Shown: positions 1 through 9,923, counted from the stretch's first letter. The stretch is 31,412 nucleotides of DNA from UBA3839 sp963627995 (GCA_963627995.1 CAVGCV010000025.1:1-31412), one strand, 5' to 3'. A program made the numbers and translations. The notes: generated by a model not told the origin, from the letters alone.

Positions 1-37
1 TCGGGGCTTTACTTACATATAAAAATGAGGGCGCATC

Positions 38-59
38 GTTTTGACACACCCTCATTTTC
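38..59 (-). mobile_element. possible insertion-sequence end (terminal inverted repeat, left)
   Basis: Positions 38-59 are the reverse complement, with one mismatch, of positions 31341-31362 at the other end of the window; the shared core read outward is GAGGGTGTGTCAAAAC. Sequence beyond the match (1-37) differs from the sequence beyond the right copy, as expected for left and right ends of an IS. A 10-bp stem (22-31 with 49-58) overlaps it, so a terminator-like hairpin is an alternative. No transposase is visible because the window stops here. The IS assignment is inference. Confidence 0.4.
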
Positions 60-62
60 GTC

Positions 63-94
63 CAAGTACTTGGAAATTCCCGCGCTCCGCGGAG
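63..94. repeat. 22-bp-period palindromic repeat array A (2 units)
   Basis: A CAAGTACTTG core (63-72) is followed by the 12-bp spacer GAAATTCCCGCG and a CTCCGCGGAG core (85-94). The palindrome centres are exactly 22 bp apart. The spacer before the first core (ATTTTCGTC, 54-62) resembles spacers in the other arrays but is shared with the IS-like end at 38-59. The array lies beyond the stop of the minus-strand M16 gene. The rest of 95-253 holds no gene I can support; it is GC-rich and contains a run of ten G at 171-180. Confidence 0.7.
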
Positions 95-253
95 TCCCGC
101 GTGTCCCGGCGCGGACGCACGGGCGCGCGACCGCAGGCGCACGGCGCGCGGAACGTCGAGGAAAGAGCAAGGGGGGGGGGCGAGCTCCCGCTGGGGGAAG
201 AGGATTTCCCGCCGGGGGAGGGAGGGGCGGAGCAGGAGCGGAAAGCCCGCGGC

Positions 254-1546
254 TCACGCCGAAGAAGAGCGGGAGGGCCTTGCGCAATAGTGGAGGACGC
301 GGGCGCGAGAGGGGGCGAGCAGCGACTGCGCCACGCGCTGCAGGCGCGCGGGCGTGACGGCGCGGTAGCGCGGCACCTCGAGGTCGATGCCGCGCGCATC
401 GCCCCTCATCTCGTGGACGGCGAGCAGCTCGGCGCGCTGCATGTAGTCGGCGCGCTGCATGGCCGCCGCGGCCTCGAACTTGTTGCGCAGCTTCTCCGCC
501 TCGGGGGCGGGGACGGGCTGCGAGGCCAGCGCGCCGAGCTCCGCCCAGAGGGCGCGCTCGGCGCGCTCCATGTCCACGCCGCCGGCCAGCACGCCCTCGA
601 CGGCGAGCAGCCCCTCGCCGAGGCGCGGGGACACGTAGGCGTCGATGGAGAGGAAGAGCCGCTGCCGCTCCACGAGGCTCGCGTAGAGGCGGCTCGACTG
701 GCCGTTGGCCAGCGCGTCGGACAGCATGTCGCACGCGGGGAAGTCGGGGTGGGTGCAGGGCGGGATGCGGAAGGCCACGACGAGGAGGCTGCTGGGCACG
801 TCGCGCTCGACGCGGTGGAGCCACCGCCCGTCGGGCTGCCGGCTGCCGGGAGCGGCGAGGTGGCACGGGGGGGCCGGCGCCTCGCCGCCAGGGGCGGGAG
901 CGAAGGCGGGAGGGGGCTGGATGTCGCCGTACCACTTGTCGGCCAGTGCCTGCGCGTCGTCCCACGAGAGGTTTCCGACGAGCGTGAGGATGGCGTTGTC
1001 GGGGCGGTAGTGGCGCGCGAAGAACTGGCGCACCTGCGGCATGGTGGCGCGCTCGATGTGGGCGGGGTCGAGGCCGATGGTGGGCCAGTGGTAGGGGTGG
1101 TGGGGGTAGCAGATGGCGGCGAGGAGGTGGGCGAGGTCGCCGTAGGGCTGGTTGGTGTAGTTCTGCCTGAATTCCTCGGCCACCACCTTGCGCTGCACCT
1201 CGAGCGAGCGGGGCGTGAAGGCCAGCCCGCGCATCCGGTCGCTCTCGAGCCACAGGGCGGTCTCGACGTTGCGGGCGGGCAGCGTGACGTAGTAGTCGGT
1301 GAAGTCGGCGGTGGTGTAGGCGTTGTTGTCGCCGCAGGCCTGCTGCAGGTGGCGGTCGTAGTCGGGCACGCGCGGCGTCCCGCCGAACATGAGGTGCTCG
1401 AAGAGGTGGGCGAAGCCCGTGCGGTCGGGGCGCTCGTCGCGCGAGCCCACGCGGTAGAGGGTGTTGACGGCCACCATGGCGGTGGCGGTGTCGAGGCTGT
1501 GGACGAGGCGCAGCCCGTTGGGGAGGGTCTTTCGATGGATGTCCAT
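254..1546 (-). CDS. M16 family zinc metallopeptidase (insulinase/processing-peptidase type)
   Basis: A 430-aa single-module M16 peptidase. The inverted zinc motif HLFEH is at residues 47-51 (His47, Glu50, His51), with a likely third ligand in the VVAEEF segment (Glu124 or Glu125). The N-terminal opening LPNGLRLVHS and the family phrase NNAYTTADFTDYY match this family. The ATG at 1546 was chosen because homology begins there; the frame extends 17 codons upstream with no family similarity. No signal peptide is seen, so it may act in the cytoplasm, although many Bacteroidota relatives work in the envelope. Single-domain M16 proteins of this size often act as dimers, sometimes with an inactive partner; no partner gene is present here. 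It is divergent from sprA. Substrate unknown. Confidence 0.93.
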   Translation of the reverse strand: MDIHRKTLPNGLRLVHSLDTATAMVAVNTLYRVGSRDERPDRTGFAHLFEHLMFGGTPRVPDYDRHLQQACGDNNAYTTADFTDYYVTLPARNVETALWLESDRMRGLAFTPRSLEVQRKVVAEEFRQNYTNQPYGDLAHLLAAICYPHHPYHWPTIGLDPAHIERATMPQVRQFFARHYRPDNAILTLVGNLSWDDAQALADKWYGDIQPPPAFAPAPGGEAPAPPCHLAAPGSRQPDGRWLHRVERDVPSSLLVVAFRIPPCTHPDFPACDMLSDALANGQSSRLYASLVERQRLFLSIDAYVSPRLGEGLLAVEGVLAGGVDMERAERALWAELGALASQPVPAPEAEKLRNKFEAAAAMQRADYMQRAELLAVHEMRGDARGIDLEVPRYRAVTPARLQRVAQSLLAPSRARVLHYCARPSRSSSA

Positions 1547-1594
1547 GGGCAGGGGTGGATGTTTGCGCGCGGCGCGGACGCCGCTTCCGGGGCG

Positions 1595-1625
1595 CAAAGT
1601 AAGCGATTTTCCGGGGAACGAGCAA
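1595..1625 (-). promoter_or_regulatory. probable promoter of the M16 peptidase gene
   Basis: Read on the minus strand, TTG (1623-1625), a 20-bp gap and TTACTTTG (1595-1602) match the Bacteroidota TTG-N19-21-TAnnTTTG pattern with one mismatch in the -7 element. It lies 48 bp upstream of the ATG. Confidence 0.5.
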
Positions 1626-1701
1626 TAAAGCGGCGCGGCGGCCGTTATAATGTCGTATCGGTGTGCGCCTGCGTGCGCGCGCCGCCCAACCCCGATCCGT
1701 T

Positions 1702-4700
1702 TTGAAGCACCTCAAGCACAAGATACTTTATGCCCTGCTGGCACTTGCCCTCGTGGCCGTGGCCGCCCCCGCCCACCTCGTGGCGGAGGGGGAGGGCGCG
1801 GGCCGCGCGCTGCCGGAGCGGGGAGTCGGCGCGGCGGGCGTACGGCCGTCGTCCGCTCCGGGGGACACGGTGCCGCGCGTGAGGGTGCGCAAGACGGACT
1901 ACACGCGCGACGAGCGTCCCGGCGACTATGCCTTCGACCTCGACGACCCGGAGAACCTGCAGACGGAGGCGGGCGAGTACGACGAGAGGTCGGGGATGTA
2001 CCGCGTGGGCTCGAAGCTGGGCGACAGCTACCTGAGCGCGCCGTTCCTGATGACTCCCCAGGAGTACCTGCGCTGGACGGAGCGGCGGTCCATCGACCGC
2101 TACTTCCGTGAGCGCAACGACTCGCTCTTCGCCCGGAGGGGCAGGGACAAGTTCGACTTCTCGAACATGAAGTTCGACCTGGGCCCGGCGGAGAAGATTT
2201 TCGGCCCGGGCGGCGTGCAGATCAAGACGCAGGGCTCGGCCGAGCTGAAGTTCGGCTACAACTACAAGTTCACGGACAACCCGTCGCTCTCGGAGCGCAA
2301 CCGGAAGACGACGAGCTTCGACTTCGACGAGAAAATCAACCTCTCGATGAACGCGAAGGTGGGCGACAAGATGGACTTCAACATCAACTACAACACGGAG
2401 GCCACGTTCGACTTCGACTCGAAGAACCTGAAGCTGCAGTACGAGGGCAAGGAGGACGAGATTGTGAAGCTCATCGAGGCGGGCAACATCTCGTTCCCCT
2501 CGAACAACTCGCTCGTGCAGGGCGCGTCGAAGCTGTTCGGCATACGGACGGACCTGCAGTTCGGCCGGCTGAACCTGCAGACGGTGGTGAGCCAGAAGAA
2601 ATCGAAGTCGAAGTCGGTGGCCTCGCAGGGGGGTAGCCAGCTCACGCCGTTCGACATCCAGGCCTACGACTACGACGAGAACCGCCACTTCTTCCTCGCG
2701 CAATACTTCCGCGACAACTACAACCGCGCCTGCTCCACCCTGCCCAACATCACGAGCGGCGTCGCCATCAGCCGCGTGGAGATATGGGTGACGAACAACA
2801 GCGGCCAGACGGAGAACACGCGCAACATCGTGGGGTTCGTGGACCTGGCGGAGCGCAGCCGCATCAGCAACCCGATATGGAGCGCGACGGGCACGGCGCA
2901 GCCGCAGAACGCGTCGAACAACCTCTACGCCACGCTCGTGGGCTCGTATGCCGAAGCGCGCAACATCGACCGCACGAGCGCCGTGCTCGACGAGTTCCTG
3001 GACGGCGGCGTGGACTACGAGAAGGTGGAGAACGCGCGGCTGCTCACCGCCTCGGAGTACACGCTGAACAAGTACCTCGGCTACGTGTCGCTGCGGCAGA
3101 CGCTGCAATCGAACCAGGTGCTGGCCATCGCCTACGAGTACACCTACGGGGGGCAGACGTTCCAGGTGGGCGAGTTCGCGGCCGACGTCAAGGACGGCGA
3201 CCAGGCGCTGTTCGTGAAGCTCCTGAAGAACACGAGCAACTCGCCGCGCATGGGCAACTGGGACCTGATGATGAAGAACGTGTACGCGCTGGGGGCGCAG
3301 CAGGTGCAGCGCGAGAAGTTCAGGCTCGACATCAACTACCTGAGCGACACGACGGGCGTGAACCTGAGCTACCTGCCCGAGGGGGCCTGGAAGCAGACGA
3401 CGCTGCTGAAGATGATGAACCTCGACCGCCTGGACGACAACATGAAGACGAACCCGAACGGCAAGTTCGACTACATCGACGGCTACACCATCGACGCGCA
3501 GAGCGGCCGCGTGATATTCCCCGTCGTGGAGCCCTTCGGCGACTGGCTGCGCGAGAAGATCGGGGACGACGCCGTGGCCGACAAGTTCTGCTACGACGAG
3601 CTGTACGACTCGACGAAGGTCATCGCCAAGCAGGTGGCCGAGAAGAACAAGTTCTCGTTCACGGGCGAGTACAAGGCGTCGTCGGGGAGCGAAATCGACC
3701 TCGGGTCGATGAACATCCCGCAGGGTTCGGTGGTGGTGACGGCCGGCGGCGTGACGCTGGCGGAGGGCACGGACTACGAGGTGGACTACACGATGGGGCG
3801 GGTGCGCATCCTGAACCAGAGCATCCTCGACGCGGGCACGAACGTGAGCGTGAGCCTCGAGAGCCAGTCGGACTTCTCGCTCATGCGCAAGACCATGCTG
3901 GGGCTGAACTGGAGCTACGACTTCTCGAAGAGCTTCCAGCTGGGCGGCACGCTGATGCGGCTGACGGAGAAGCCGCTGACGACGAAGGTGGCGATGGGGA
4001 GCGAGCCGCTCAACAACACGGTGTGGGGGCTGAACCTCAACTGGAAGCAGCAGTCGCAATGGCTGACGAACCTCATCGACAAGCTCCCGCTCATCAACAC
4101 GACGCAGCCCTCGAACATCTCGCTCTCGGCCGAGTTCGCGCAACTCATGGCGGGCAACGCCAGCGGCGTGCAGGGCAACGCCTCGTACATCGACGACTTC
4201 GAGTCGACGAAGACCCCCATCGACGTGAAGCAGCCATCGCAGTGGGTGCTCTCGTCCACGCCCGCCAACCTGCCCTACGGGACGCTGGGCAACGACGTGA
4301 GGTATGGCTACAACCGCTCGCTGCTGGCGTGGTACTACATCGACCCGCTGTTCACGCGGCGCAGCTCGTCGCTCACGCCCGGCCACATCAAGGGCGACCT
4401 GGCGCAGCTGTCGAACCACTACGTGCGCGAGGTGTTCGTGCGCGAGGTCTACCCCAACAAGGACACGAACCAGGGCGAGAGCAACACGCTGTCGGTGCTG
4501 AACCTGGCCTACTACCCGTCGGAGCGCGGCCCCTACAACCTGGATCCCGACGTGGACAGCCGGGGCCGCCTGAACAACCCGGCGAAGCGGTGGGGCGGCA
4601 TGATGCGGAAGATTGACACGAGCGACTTCGAGACCTCGAACGTGCAGTACATCGAGTTCTGGATGCTCGACCCCTTCATCTACACCAAGGACGACACGCG

Positions 4701-7700
4701 CTACGGCGGCGACTTCTACATCAACCTCGGCGACGTGAGCGAGGACATCCTGAAGGACGGGAAGAAATTCTACGAGAGCGGGATGCCCGTGACCGACACG
4801 GGGAACTACACGGAGACGGTGTGGGGGCGCGTGCCCACGGAGAAGAGCGTGGTCTATTCGTTCTCCACGGAGAGCGGCGCGCGGCAGAAGCAGGACGTGG
4901 GCCTGAACGGGCTCACCTCGGCCGAGGAGCGCGGCTACGGTGTCTACAGCGACTACCTGGAGGCAGTGCGCGGGAAGGTCGACGCCGACGTGTTCGACTC
5001 CATCTACAACGACCCGGCGGGCGACAACTACCACTACTTCCGGGGCTCGGACTTCGACGCGGCGCACACGCCCATCCTCGACCGCTACAAGCGCATCAAC
5101 GGGCTGGAGGGCAACTCGCCCAACTCCAGCGAGAGCGGCGAGAGCTACTCGACCGCCTACAAGACCACGCCCGACGTGGAGGACGTGAACCAGGACTACA
5201 CGATGAACGAGTACGAGAACTTCTTCCAGTACAAGGTGTCCGTCCGCCCGGGCGACATGCAGGTGGGGCGCAACTTCATCGTCGACGAGCGGAGGACCAA
5301 GGTGAAGCTGCGCAACGGCGAGACGGAAGAGGCGACGTGGTACCAGTTCCGCATCCCCGTGGACGACTACGAGCGGAAAGTGGGCAACATCAGCGACTTC
5401 TCGTCCATCCGCTTCATGCGCATGTACCTCACCGAGTTCGAGCAGCCCATCGTGCTGCGCTTCGCCTCGCTCGACCTCGTGCGCGGCGAGTGGCGCAACT
5501 ACACCCAGGCGCTCTACACGGGCGAGAAGCCCAGCGTGAGCGGAAAGCTCCGCACGGCCTCGGTGAACATCGAGGAGAACAACGACAAGACCCCCGTGAA
5601 CTACGTGCTGCCGCCGGGCGTCACGCGCGTGACCGACCCCTCCGAGCCGCAACTCCGGCAGGAGAACGAGCAGGCGCTCGCCATCACCGTCGAGGACTTG
5701 GCGACGGGCGACGCGCGCGCCGTCTACAAGACCACCAGCCTCGACCTCCGCCACTACAAGCACCTGCAGATGTTCGTCCACGCCAACGCGCTCGAGGGCG
5801 ACAAGGAGCTGCAGGACAACCAGGTGAGCGTGTTCCTGCGCATGGGCTCGGACAACAAGAGCAACTACTACGAATACGAAGTGCCCCTGCGGCTCACGCC
5901 CGAGGGCCACTACGACACTTACACCACGCAGGGCTGCAAGGCGGTGTGGCCGGAGGAGAACATGATTGACATCGACTTCTCGGTCTTCACCGGCCTGAAG
6001 CACAGCCGCAACAAGGCGCGCGCCACCGGCCAGGCCAGCTACACGCAGCTCTACTCCGACTACGACGCGGCGCGGCCGAACAACAAGGTGAGCATCATGG
6101 GCAACCCCTCGCTCGGCGAAATCAAGACGATGATGATTGGCGTGCGCAACAACGGCCGCCGCACCAACTCGGTGGAGGTGTGGGTCAACGAGCTGCGCAT
6201 GCAGGACTACGCCAACGAGGGCGGATGGGCCGCGCAGGGCAACCTCAACGTGCAGCTGGCCGACCTGGGCAGCGTGAACATGACGGGGCACGTCGAGACG
6301 GCCGGCTTCGGCGGGCTGGAGCAGGGCGTGACCGAGCGGCGCGACGACAACCTCTACGAGTGGAGCATCACGACCAGCTTCGAGCTGGGCAAGTTCTTCC
6401 CCGAGAAGTGGAAGATGCAGCTGCCGTTCTACTACTCCTACAGCTGGCAGCGGATTTCGCCGAAGTACAACCCGTTCGACACCGACATGCTGCTGTCGGA
6501 CGCGCTCGACGAACACACGGGCACGGCGCGCGACTCGCTCCGCTCGCTCACCGAGACGGTGACGAAGAACAGGAACTTCTCGCTCTCCAACTGGAAGTCG
6601 AACTACCAGAGCCGCGTGCCCATGCCCTACGACCCGGCCAACTTCTCCGTCAGCTACTCCCACAGCAAGCGCTACAAGGAGGGCGAGACCATCGCCTACG
6701 AGAACGACGAGAACTGGCGGGCGAACCTCTCCTACAACTACACGCCGAAGTACAAGACGTGGGAGCCCTTCAAGAAGATGAAAGGGAAGTCGAAGTGGCT
6801 CGACATCGTCAAGGCGCAGAACCTGAACTACCTGCCGCAGAGCGTCTCGTTCAACACCGACATCCTCCGCAACTACTACGAGCTGCAGGAGCGCGACATC
6901 GACGCCGGCACACAGCTGCCCGTCACGTTCTCGGAGCAGTTCCTCTGGAACCGCGAGCTGTCCGTGCGCTGGGACATCTTCAAGTCCATGCGCCTGTCGT
7001 GGACATCGGCCACGCACGCCGAGATCGAGGAGCCGAACGTGGTCATCAACAAGGACCTCTACCCCGACGAGTACGAGGCATGGAAGGACTCCGTGAAGCA
7101 CAGCCTCCAGTCGTTCGGCCGTCCGCTCACCTACAGCTCCACGTTCAACGGCTCGTACCAGGCGCCGCTCAGCAAGATACCCCTGCTCAGCTGGGTCACC
7201 CTGGACGGCACGTACAACGCCACCTACAACTGGACGCGCGGGACGGAGCTGGAAGACGGCACGTCGCTCGGGCACACGGCCGTCAGCCAGCGCACCATCA
7301 ACCTCAACGGGAAGCTCAACCTCCTCGACCTCTACAAGAAAGTGAAGTTCCTGGCCGACACCGAGAAGCGGTTCGCGGGCAGCTCGCGGCAGGCGGCGAG
7401 CAACCGCGGCCGCACGGCGCAGAAGACCCAGGGACAGCCGCAGAAGGCCGAAGAGAAGAAGAAGACACCCAAGACGTTCTCCAAAGTCGTCACGCTCAAC
7501 GACTCCACCTACACCGACCTGAAGCACGGGCAGAACAGCAAGCGCATCGTCGTCCGCGCCAAGGCGGAGAACGGGCGCACCTACGCGCTGAAATTCCGGA
7601 AAGTGGACGCCAACACCATCCGCATCAAGAACCAGGACACGGCGAAGGTCGAGGTGTTCGTCACCGCCAAGCCAAGGCTGGAGGAGAAGGGATGGTACAA

Positions 7701-9201
7701 GGCCTCGCAGGTGCTGGCGCGCGGGCTGATGCTCGTCCGCAACGCCAGCTTCAGCTACCGCAACAGCTACGCCCTCTCGCTGCCGGGCTTCAGCACCGAG
7801 ATTGGCGACGCGTTCGGACAGAAGCGCGTGAACGGAATGCTCTCGCCCGGGCTCGACTTCGCCTTCGGCGCCATCGGCGACGGCTACATCGACAAGGCCG
7901 CGCGCAACGGCTGGCTCATGCAGAACGACTCCAGCATCACCACGCCCGCCACGTCGAACGGGACGGAAGACCTCCAGCTGCGCATGACCCTCGAGCCCGT
8001 CCGCGACCTGAAGATCGACCTCAACGCCTCGCGCACGGAGAACAGGTCGAGGAGCATCCAGTTCATGTACGCCGGGATGCCCACCACGCAGAGCGGCAGC
8101 TTCAACATGACCGTCATCTCGGCCAAGACGGCGTTCGCCGGCTCGGGCTCCATCAACAACAACTACCACTCGAAGACGTTCGACCAGTTCATCGAGAACA
8201 TCCCCGTCGTGCAGCGGCGGCTGGAGCAGAAGTACGCCGGCGCCACCTACCCGGCCGCCGCCGGCAGCGAGTTCGCGGGAAAGCCCTACGACCCCGCGGC
8301 CAACGGCGGCGTGGACGCCTACTCGGCCGACGTGCTCGTCCCGGCGTTCATGTCGGCCTACTGCGGCGGCGACGCCGCCAGTCGCACGCTGTCCATCTTC
8401 CCGTCGCTCGCGCGGCTGCTGCCCAACTGGAAGGTCACCTACAGCGGGCTGTCGAAGCTGCCTTGGTTCGCCGAGCGGTTCAAGAGCTTCAACGTCAGCC
8501 ACGCCTACAAGAGCGTATACTCCGTCGGAGCGTACAACTCGTTCACCAACTTCATGGAGTACATGGGCGACATGGGCTTCGTGGCCGACGTGACGACCGG
8601 CGCGCCCGTGCCGAGCAGCATGTACAACGTGTCGACCGTGAGCATCAACGAGTCGTTCGCCCCGTTCTTCGGCGTGGACATGACGTTCAACAACGGGCTC
8701 ACGGCCAAGTTCGAGTACAAGAAGACACGCGTGCTCAACCTCTCCATGACCTCCGTCGCGCTCACCGAGAACTACTCCAACGACCTCGTGATGGGCTTCG
8801 GCTACAAGATAAAGGACATCAACCTCTTCGGGGCAAAGAACATCCAGGACCCGCAGAAGTCGAAGAAGAACAAGCGGAAGAAGAGCGCGGACGACAGCCA
8901 GGGCACGCAGGGGCGCAACCGCACCGCGCGCACCATCAGCCACGACCTCAACCTCCGCGCCGACTTCTCCTACCGGATGCAGAACGCGCTCAACCGCAAC
9001 ATACAGACGCTCATCACCACCGCCACCAGCGGCTCGACGGCCTACAAGCTGTCCGTCACGGCCGACTACACGTTCTCGCGGCTGCTCACCATGAGCGGAT
9101 TCCTCGACTGGCAGCGCAACGTGCCGCTCGTCTCCTCGACATCCTACCCGACGACGACGGCCGACTTCGGCTTCAGCATGAAGTTCTCGCTCACGAGGTA
9201 G
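1702..9201 (+). CDS. sprA: cell surface protein SprA (type IX secretion system outer-membrane translocon)
   Basis: SprA (Sov in Porphyromonas) is the very large outer-membrane barrel through which type IX secretion cargo leaves the periplasm. The 2499-aa product has the family's usual length (about 2400-2500). It starts with a signal peptide (KHKILYALLALALVAVAAP) and has the family motif SYIDDFES near residue 828. It is dense in Asn/Tyr/Ser-rich amphipathic strands and ends in an aromatic strand (FGFSMKFSLTR). A Lys/Gln-rich low-complexity stretch lies near 7430-7490. The TTG at 1702 gives a clean short basic n-region; a GTG at 1663 in the same frame would add 13 residues (MRLRARAAQPRSV) and cannot be excluded. 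It heads a collinear block running to xseB. The other T9SS genes are not in the window. Confidence 0.93.
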   Translation: MKHLKHKILYALLALALVAVAAPAHLVAEGEGAGRALPERGVGAAGVRPSSAPGDTVPRVRVRKTDYTRDERPGDYAFDLDDPENLQTEAGEYDERSGMYRVGSKLGDSYLSAPFLMTPQEYLRWTERRSIDRYFRERNDSLFARRGRDKFDFSNMKFDLGPAEKIFGPGGVQIKTQGSAELKFGYNYKFTDNPSLSERNRKTTSFDFDEKINLSMNAKVGDKMDFNINYNTEATFDFDSKNLKLQYEGKEDEIVKLIEAGNISFPSNNSLVQGASKLFGIRTDLQFGRLNLQTVVSQKKSKSKSVASQGGSQLTPFDIQAYDYDENRHFFLAQYFRDNYNRACSTLPNITSGVAISRVEIWVTNNSGQTENTRNIVGFVDLAERSRISNPIWSATGTAQPQNASNNLYATLVGSYAEARNIDRTSAVLDEFLDGGVDYEKVENARLLTASEYTLNKYLGYVSLRQTLQSNQVLAIAYEYTYGGQTFQVGEFAADVKDGDQALFVKLLKNTSNSPRMGNWDLMMKNVYALGAQQVQREKFRLDINYLSDTTGVNLSYLPEGAWKQTTLLKMMNLDRLDDNMKTNPNGKFDYIDGYTIDAQSGRVIFPVVEPFGDWLREKIGDDAVADKFCYDELYDSTKVIAKQVAEKNKFSFTGEYKASSGSEIDLGSMNIPQGSVVVTAGGVTLAEGTDYEVDYTMGRVRILNQSILDAGTNVSVSLESQSDFSLMRKTMLGLNWSYDFSKSFQLGGTLMRLTEKPLTTKVAMGSEPLNNTVWGLNLNWKQQSQWLTNLIDKLPLINTTQPSNISLSAEFAQLMAGNASGVQGNASYIDDFESTKTPIDVKQPSQWVLSSTPANLPYGTLGNDVRYGYNRSLLAWYYIDPLFTRRSSSLTPGHIKGDLAQLSNHYVREVFVREVYPNKDTNQGESNTLSVLNLAYYPSERGPYNLDPDVDSRGRLNNPAKRWGGMMRKIDTSDFETSNVQYIEFWMLDPFIYTKDDTRYGGDFYINLGDVSEDILKDGKKFYESGMPVTDTGNYTETVWGRVPTEKSVVYSFSTESGARQKQDVGLNGLTSAEERGYGVYSDYLEAVRGKVDADVFDSIYNDPAGDNYHYFRGSDFDAAHTPILDRYKRINGLEGNSPNSSESGESYSTAYKTTPDVEDVNQDYTMNEYENFFQYKVSVRPGDMQVGRNFIVDERRTKVKLRNGETEEATWYQFRIPVDDYERKVGNISDFSSIRFMRMYLTEFEQPIVLRFASLDLVRGEWRNYTQALYTGEKPSVSGKLRTASVNIEENNDKTPVNYVLPPGVTRVTDPSEPQLRQENEQALAITVEDLATGDARAVYKTTSLDLRHYKHLQMFVHANALEGDKELQDNQVSVFLRMGSDNKSNYYEYEVPLRLTPEGHYDTYTTQGCKAVWPEENMIDIDFSVFTGLKHSRNKARATGQASYTQLYSDYDAARPNNKVSIMGNPSLGEIKTMMIGVRNNGRRTNSVEVWVNELRMQDYANEGGWAAQGNLNVQLADLGSVNMTGHVETAGFGGLEQGVTERRDDNLYEWSITTSFELGKFFPEKWKMQLPFYYSYSWQRISPKYNPFDTDMLLSDALDEHTGTARDSLRSLTETVTKNRNFSLSNWKSNYQSRVPMPYDPANFSVSYSHSKRYKEGETIAYENDENWRANLSYNYTPKYKTWEPFKKMKGKSKWLDIVKAQNLNYLPQSVSFNTDILRNYYELQERDIDAGTQLPVTFSEQFLWNRELSVRWDIFKSMRLSWTSATHAEIEEPNVVINKDLYPDEYEAWKDSVKHSLQSFGRPLTYSSTFNGSYQAPLSKIPLLSWVTLDGTYNATYNWTRGTELEDGTSLGHTAVSQRTINLNGKLNLLDLYKKVKFLADTEKRFAGSSRQAASNRGRTAQKTQGQPQKAEEKKKTPKTFSKVVTLNDSTYTDLKHGQNSKRIVVRAKAENGRTYALKFRKVDANTIRIKNQDTAKVEVFVTAKPRLEEKGWYKASQVLARGLMLVRNASFSYRNSYALSLPGFSTEIGDAFGQKRVNGMLSPGLDFAFGAIGDGYIDKAARNGWLMQNDSSITTPATSNGTEDLQLRMTLEPVRDLKIDLNASRTENRSRSIQFMYAGMPTTQSGSFNMTVISAKTAFAGSGSINNNYHSKTFDQFIENIPVVQRRLEQKYAGATYPAAAGSEFAGKPYDPAANGGVDAYSADVLVPAFMSAYCGGDAASRTLSIFPSLARLLPNWKVTYSGLSKLPWFAERFKSFNVSHAYKSVYSVGAYNSFTNFMEYMGDMGFVADVTTGAPVPSSMYNVSTVSINESFAPFFGVDMTFNNGLTAKFEYKKTRVLNLSMTSVALTENYSNDLVMGFGYKIKDINLFGAKNIQDPQKSKKNKRKKSADDSQGTQGRNRTARTISHDLNLRADFSYRMQNALNRNIQTLITTATSGSTAYKLSVTADYTFSRLLTMSGFLDWQRNVPLVSSTSYPTTTADFGFSMKFSLTR

Positions 9202-9233
9202 CCGGCCCTCCCCACCACCCCTCCCCCACCGCC

Positions 9234-9923
9234 ATGCCCGCAAGAAACCTGCTGCAAGACTGCATCGCGCAGAAAGACTGGACGCAGCTCCACGCCACCC
9301 TCGCCCGCCTCTCCCGCTCCGAGTTCAAGCGCGCCGAGCACATCGTGCGCGAGCAGGTGCTGCCACGGCTGGCGAACGACGACTTCTGGGACGCGCTGCT
9401 CCACCTCGTGGCCTACAGGCCGCAGTCGTTCCTGTCGGGCATCCTGGCCATCCGCCCGCTGGCGGACAGCGGACGGCTCAGCTGCGACTGCGACGGCGCG
9501 CGCCGGCTCGCCGCCACCCTCGACGAGGACCAGCGGCGCAAGCTCGTCAGCATGGCCATCCCCCGGCTGCGCACCGAGGCGCAGATGGCGGCCATGTTCC
9601 GCCTCTTCCACATCGACGACGAGCGCAGCCAGGCGGCCATGCTGATCAAGGAGGACACGCCGCTCACCTACTTCCTCCTGTTCCAGGCCCTCCGCCGCCT
9701 GGCCGACGACCGCGACTTCCTGCTCCGCTGCTGCCGCTTCCTGCTCAGGAAAGGCGACGACCGCGCCCTCAACATGGTGAGCATCCTGCGCCAGTACTTC
9801 GGGCTCGACGAGCTGCGCGGCCGCTTCTCGCTCCGCATCGAGCCGCACGAGGCGAGCTTCGTCGACTCGTCGTTCGAGCGGTTCAGGTACGCCCTGGAGG
9901 GCAAGAGACCGACCATCATCTAA
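9234..9923 (+). CDS. uncharacterised helical protein in the sprA-xse block
   Basis: A 229-aa protein that I do not recognise. The ATG at 9234 was chosen because the frame upstream of it is only the shadow of sprA; the gap to sprA is 32 bp and to the next gene 28 bp, which suggests co-transcription. No signal peptide or membrane segment is visible. The composition is strongly alpha-helical, Leu/Arg-rich, with short repeating helix pairs (for example FWDALLHLVAYRP and FLLFQALRRLADDRDFLLRCCRFLLRKG). This could be a HEAT/TPR-like helical-repeat scaffold, but that is inference. Likely cytoplasmic. Codon use resembles the neighbours, so there is no sign of transfer. Confidence 0.8.
   Translation: MPARNLLQDCIAQKDWTQLHATLARLSRSEFKRAEHIVREQVLPRLANDDFWDALLHLVAYRPQSFLSGILAIRPLADSGRLSCDCDGARRLAATLDEDQRRKLVSMAIPRLRTEAQMAAMFRLFHIDDERSQAAMLIKEDTPLTYFLLFQALRRLADDRDFLLRCCRFLLRKGDDRALNMVSILRQYFGLDELRGRFSLRIEPHEASFVDSSFERFRYALEGKRPTII

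Noticed and set aside
6180..9233. A long plus-strand frame in another frame of sprA that joins the 9234-9923 gene, suggesting a much larger protein
   Set aside because: The part before 9234 is Arg/His/Gln/Ala-rich shadow sequence. The composition becomes protein-like only at the ATG at 9234.
1645..9243. An open frame of 2532 codons on the minus strand opposite sprA
   Set aside because: It is the antisense shadow of sprA: strong G/C preference at third codon positions removes stops on the other strand. The translation is Arg/Val/Glu/His/Ala-rich with no protein-like pattern, and sprA itself is unmistakable.
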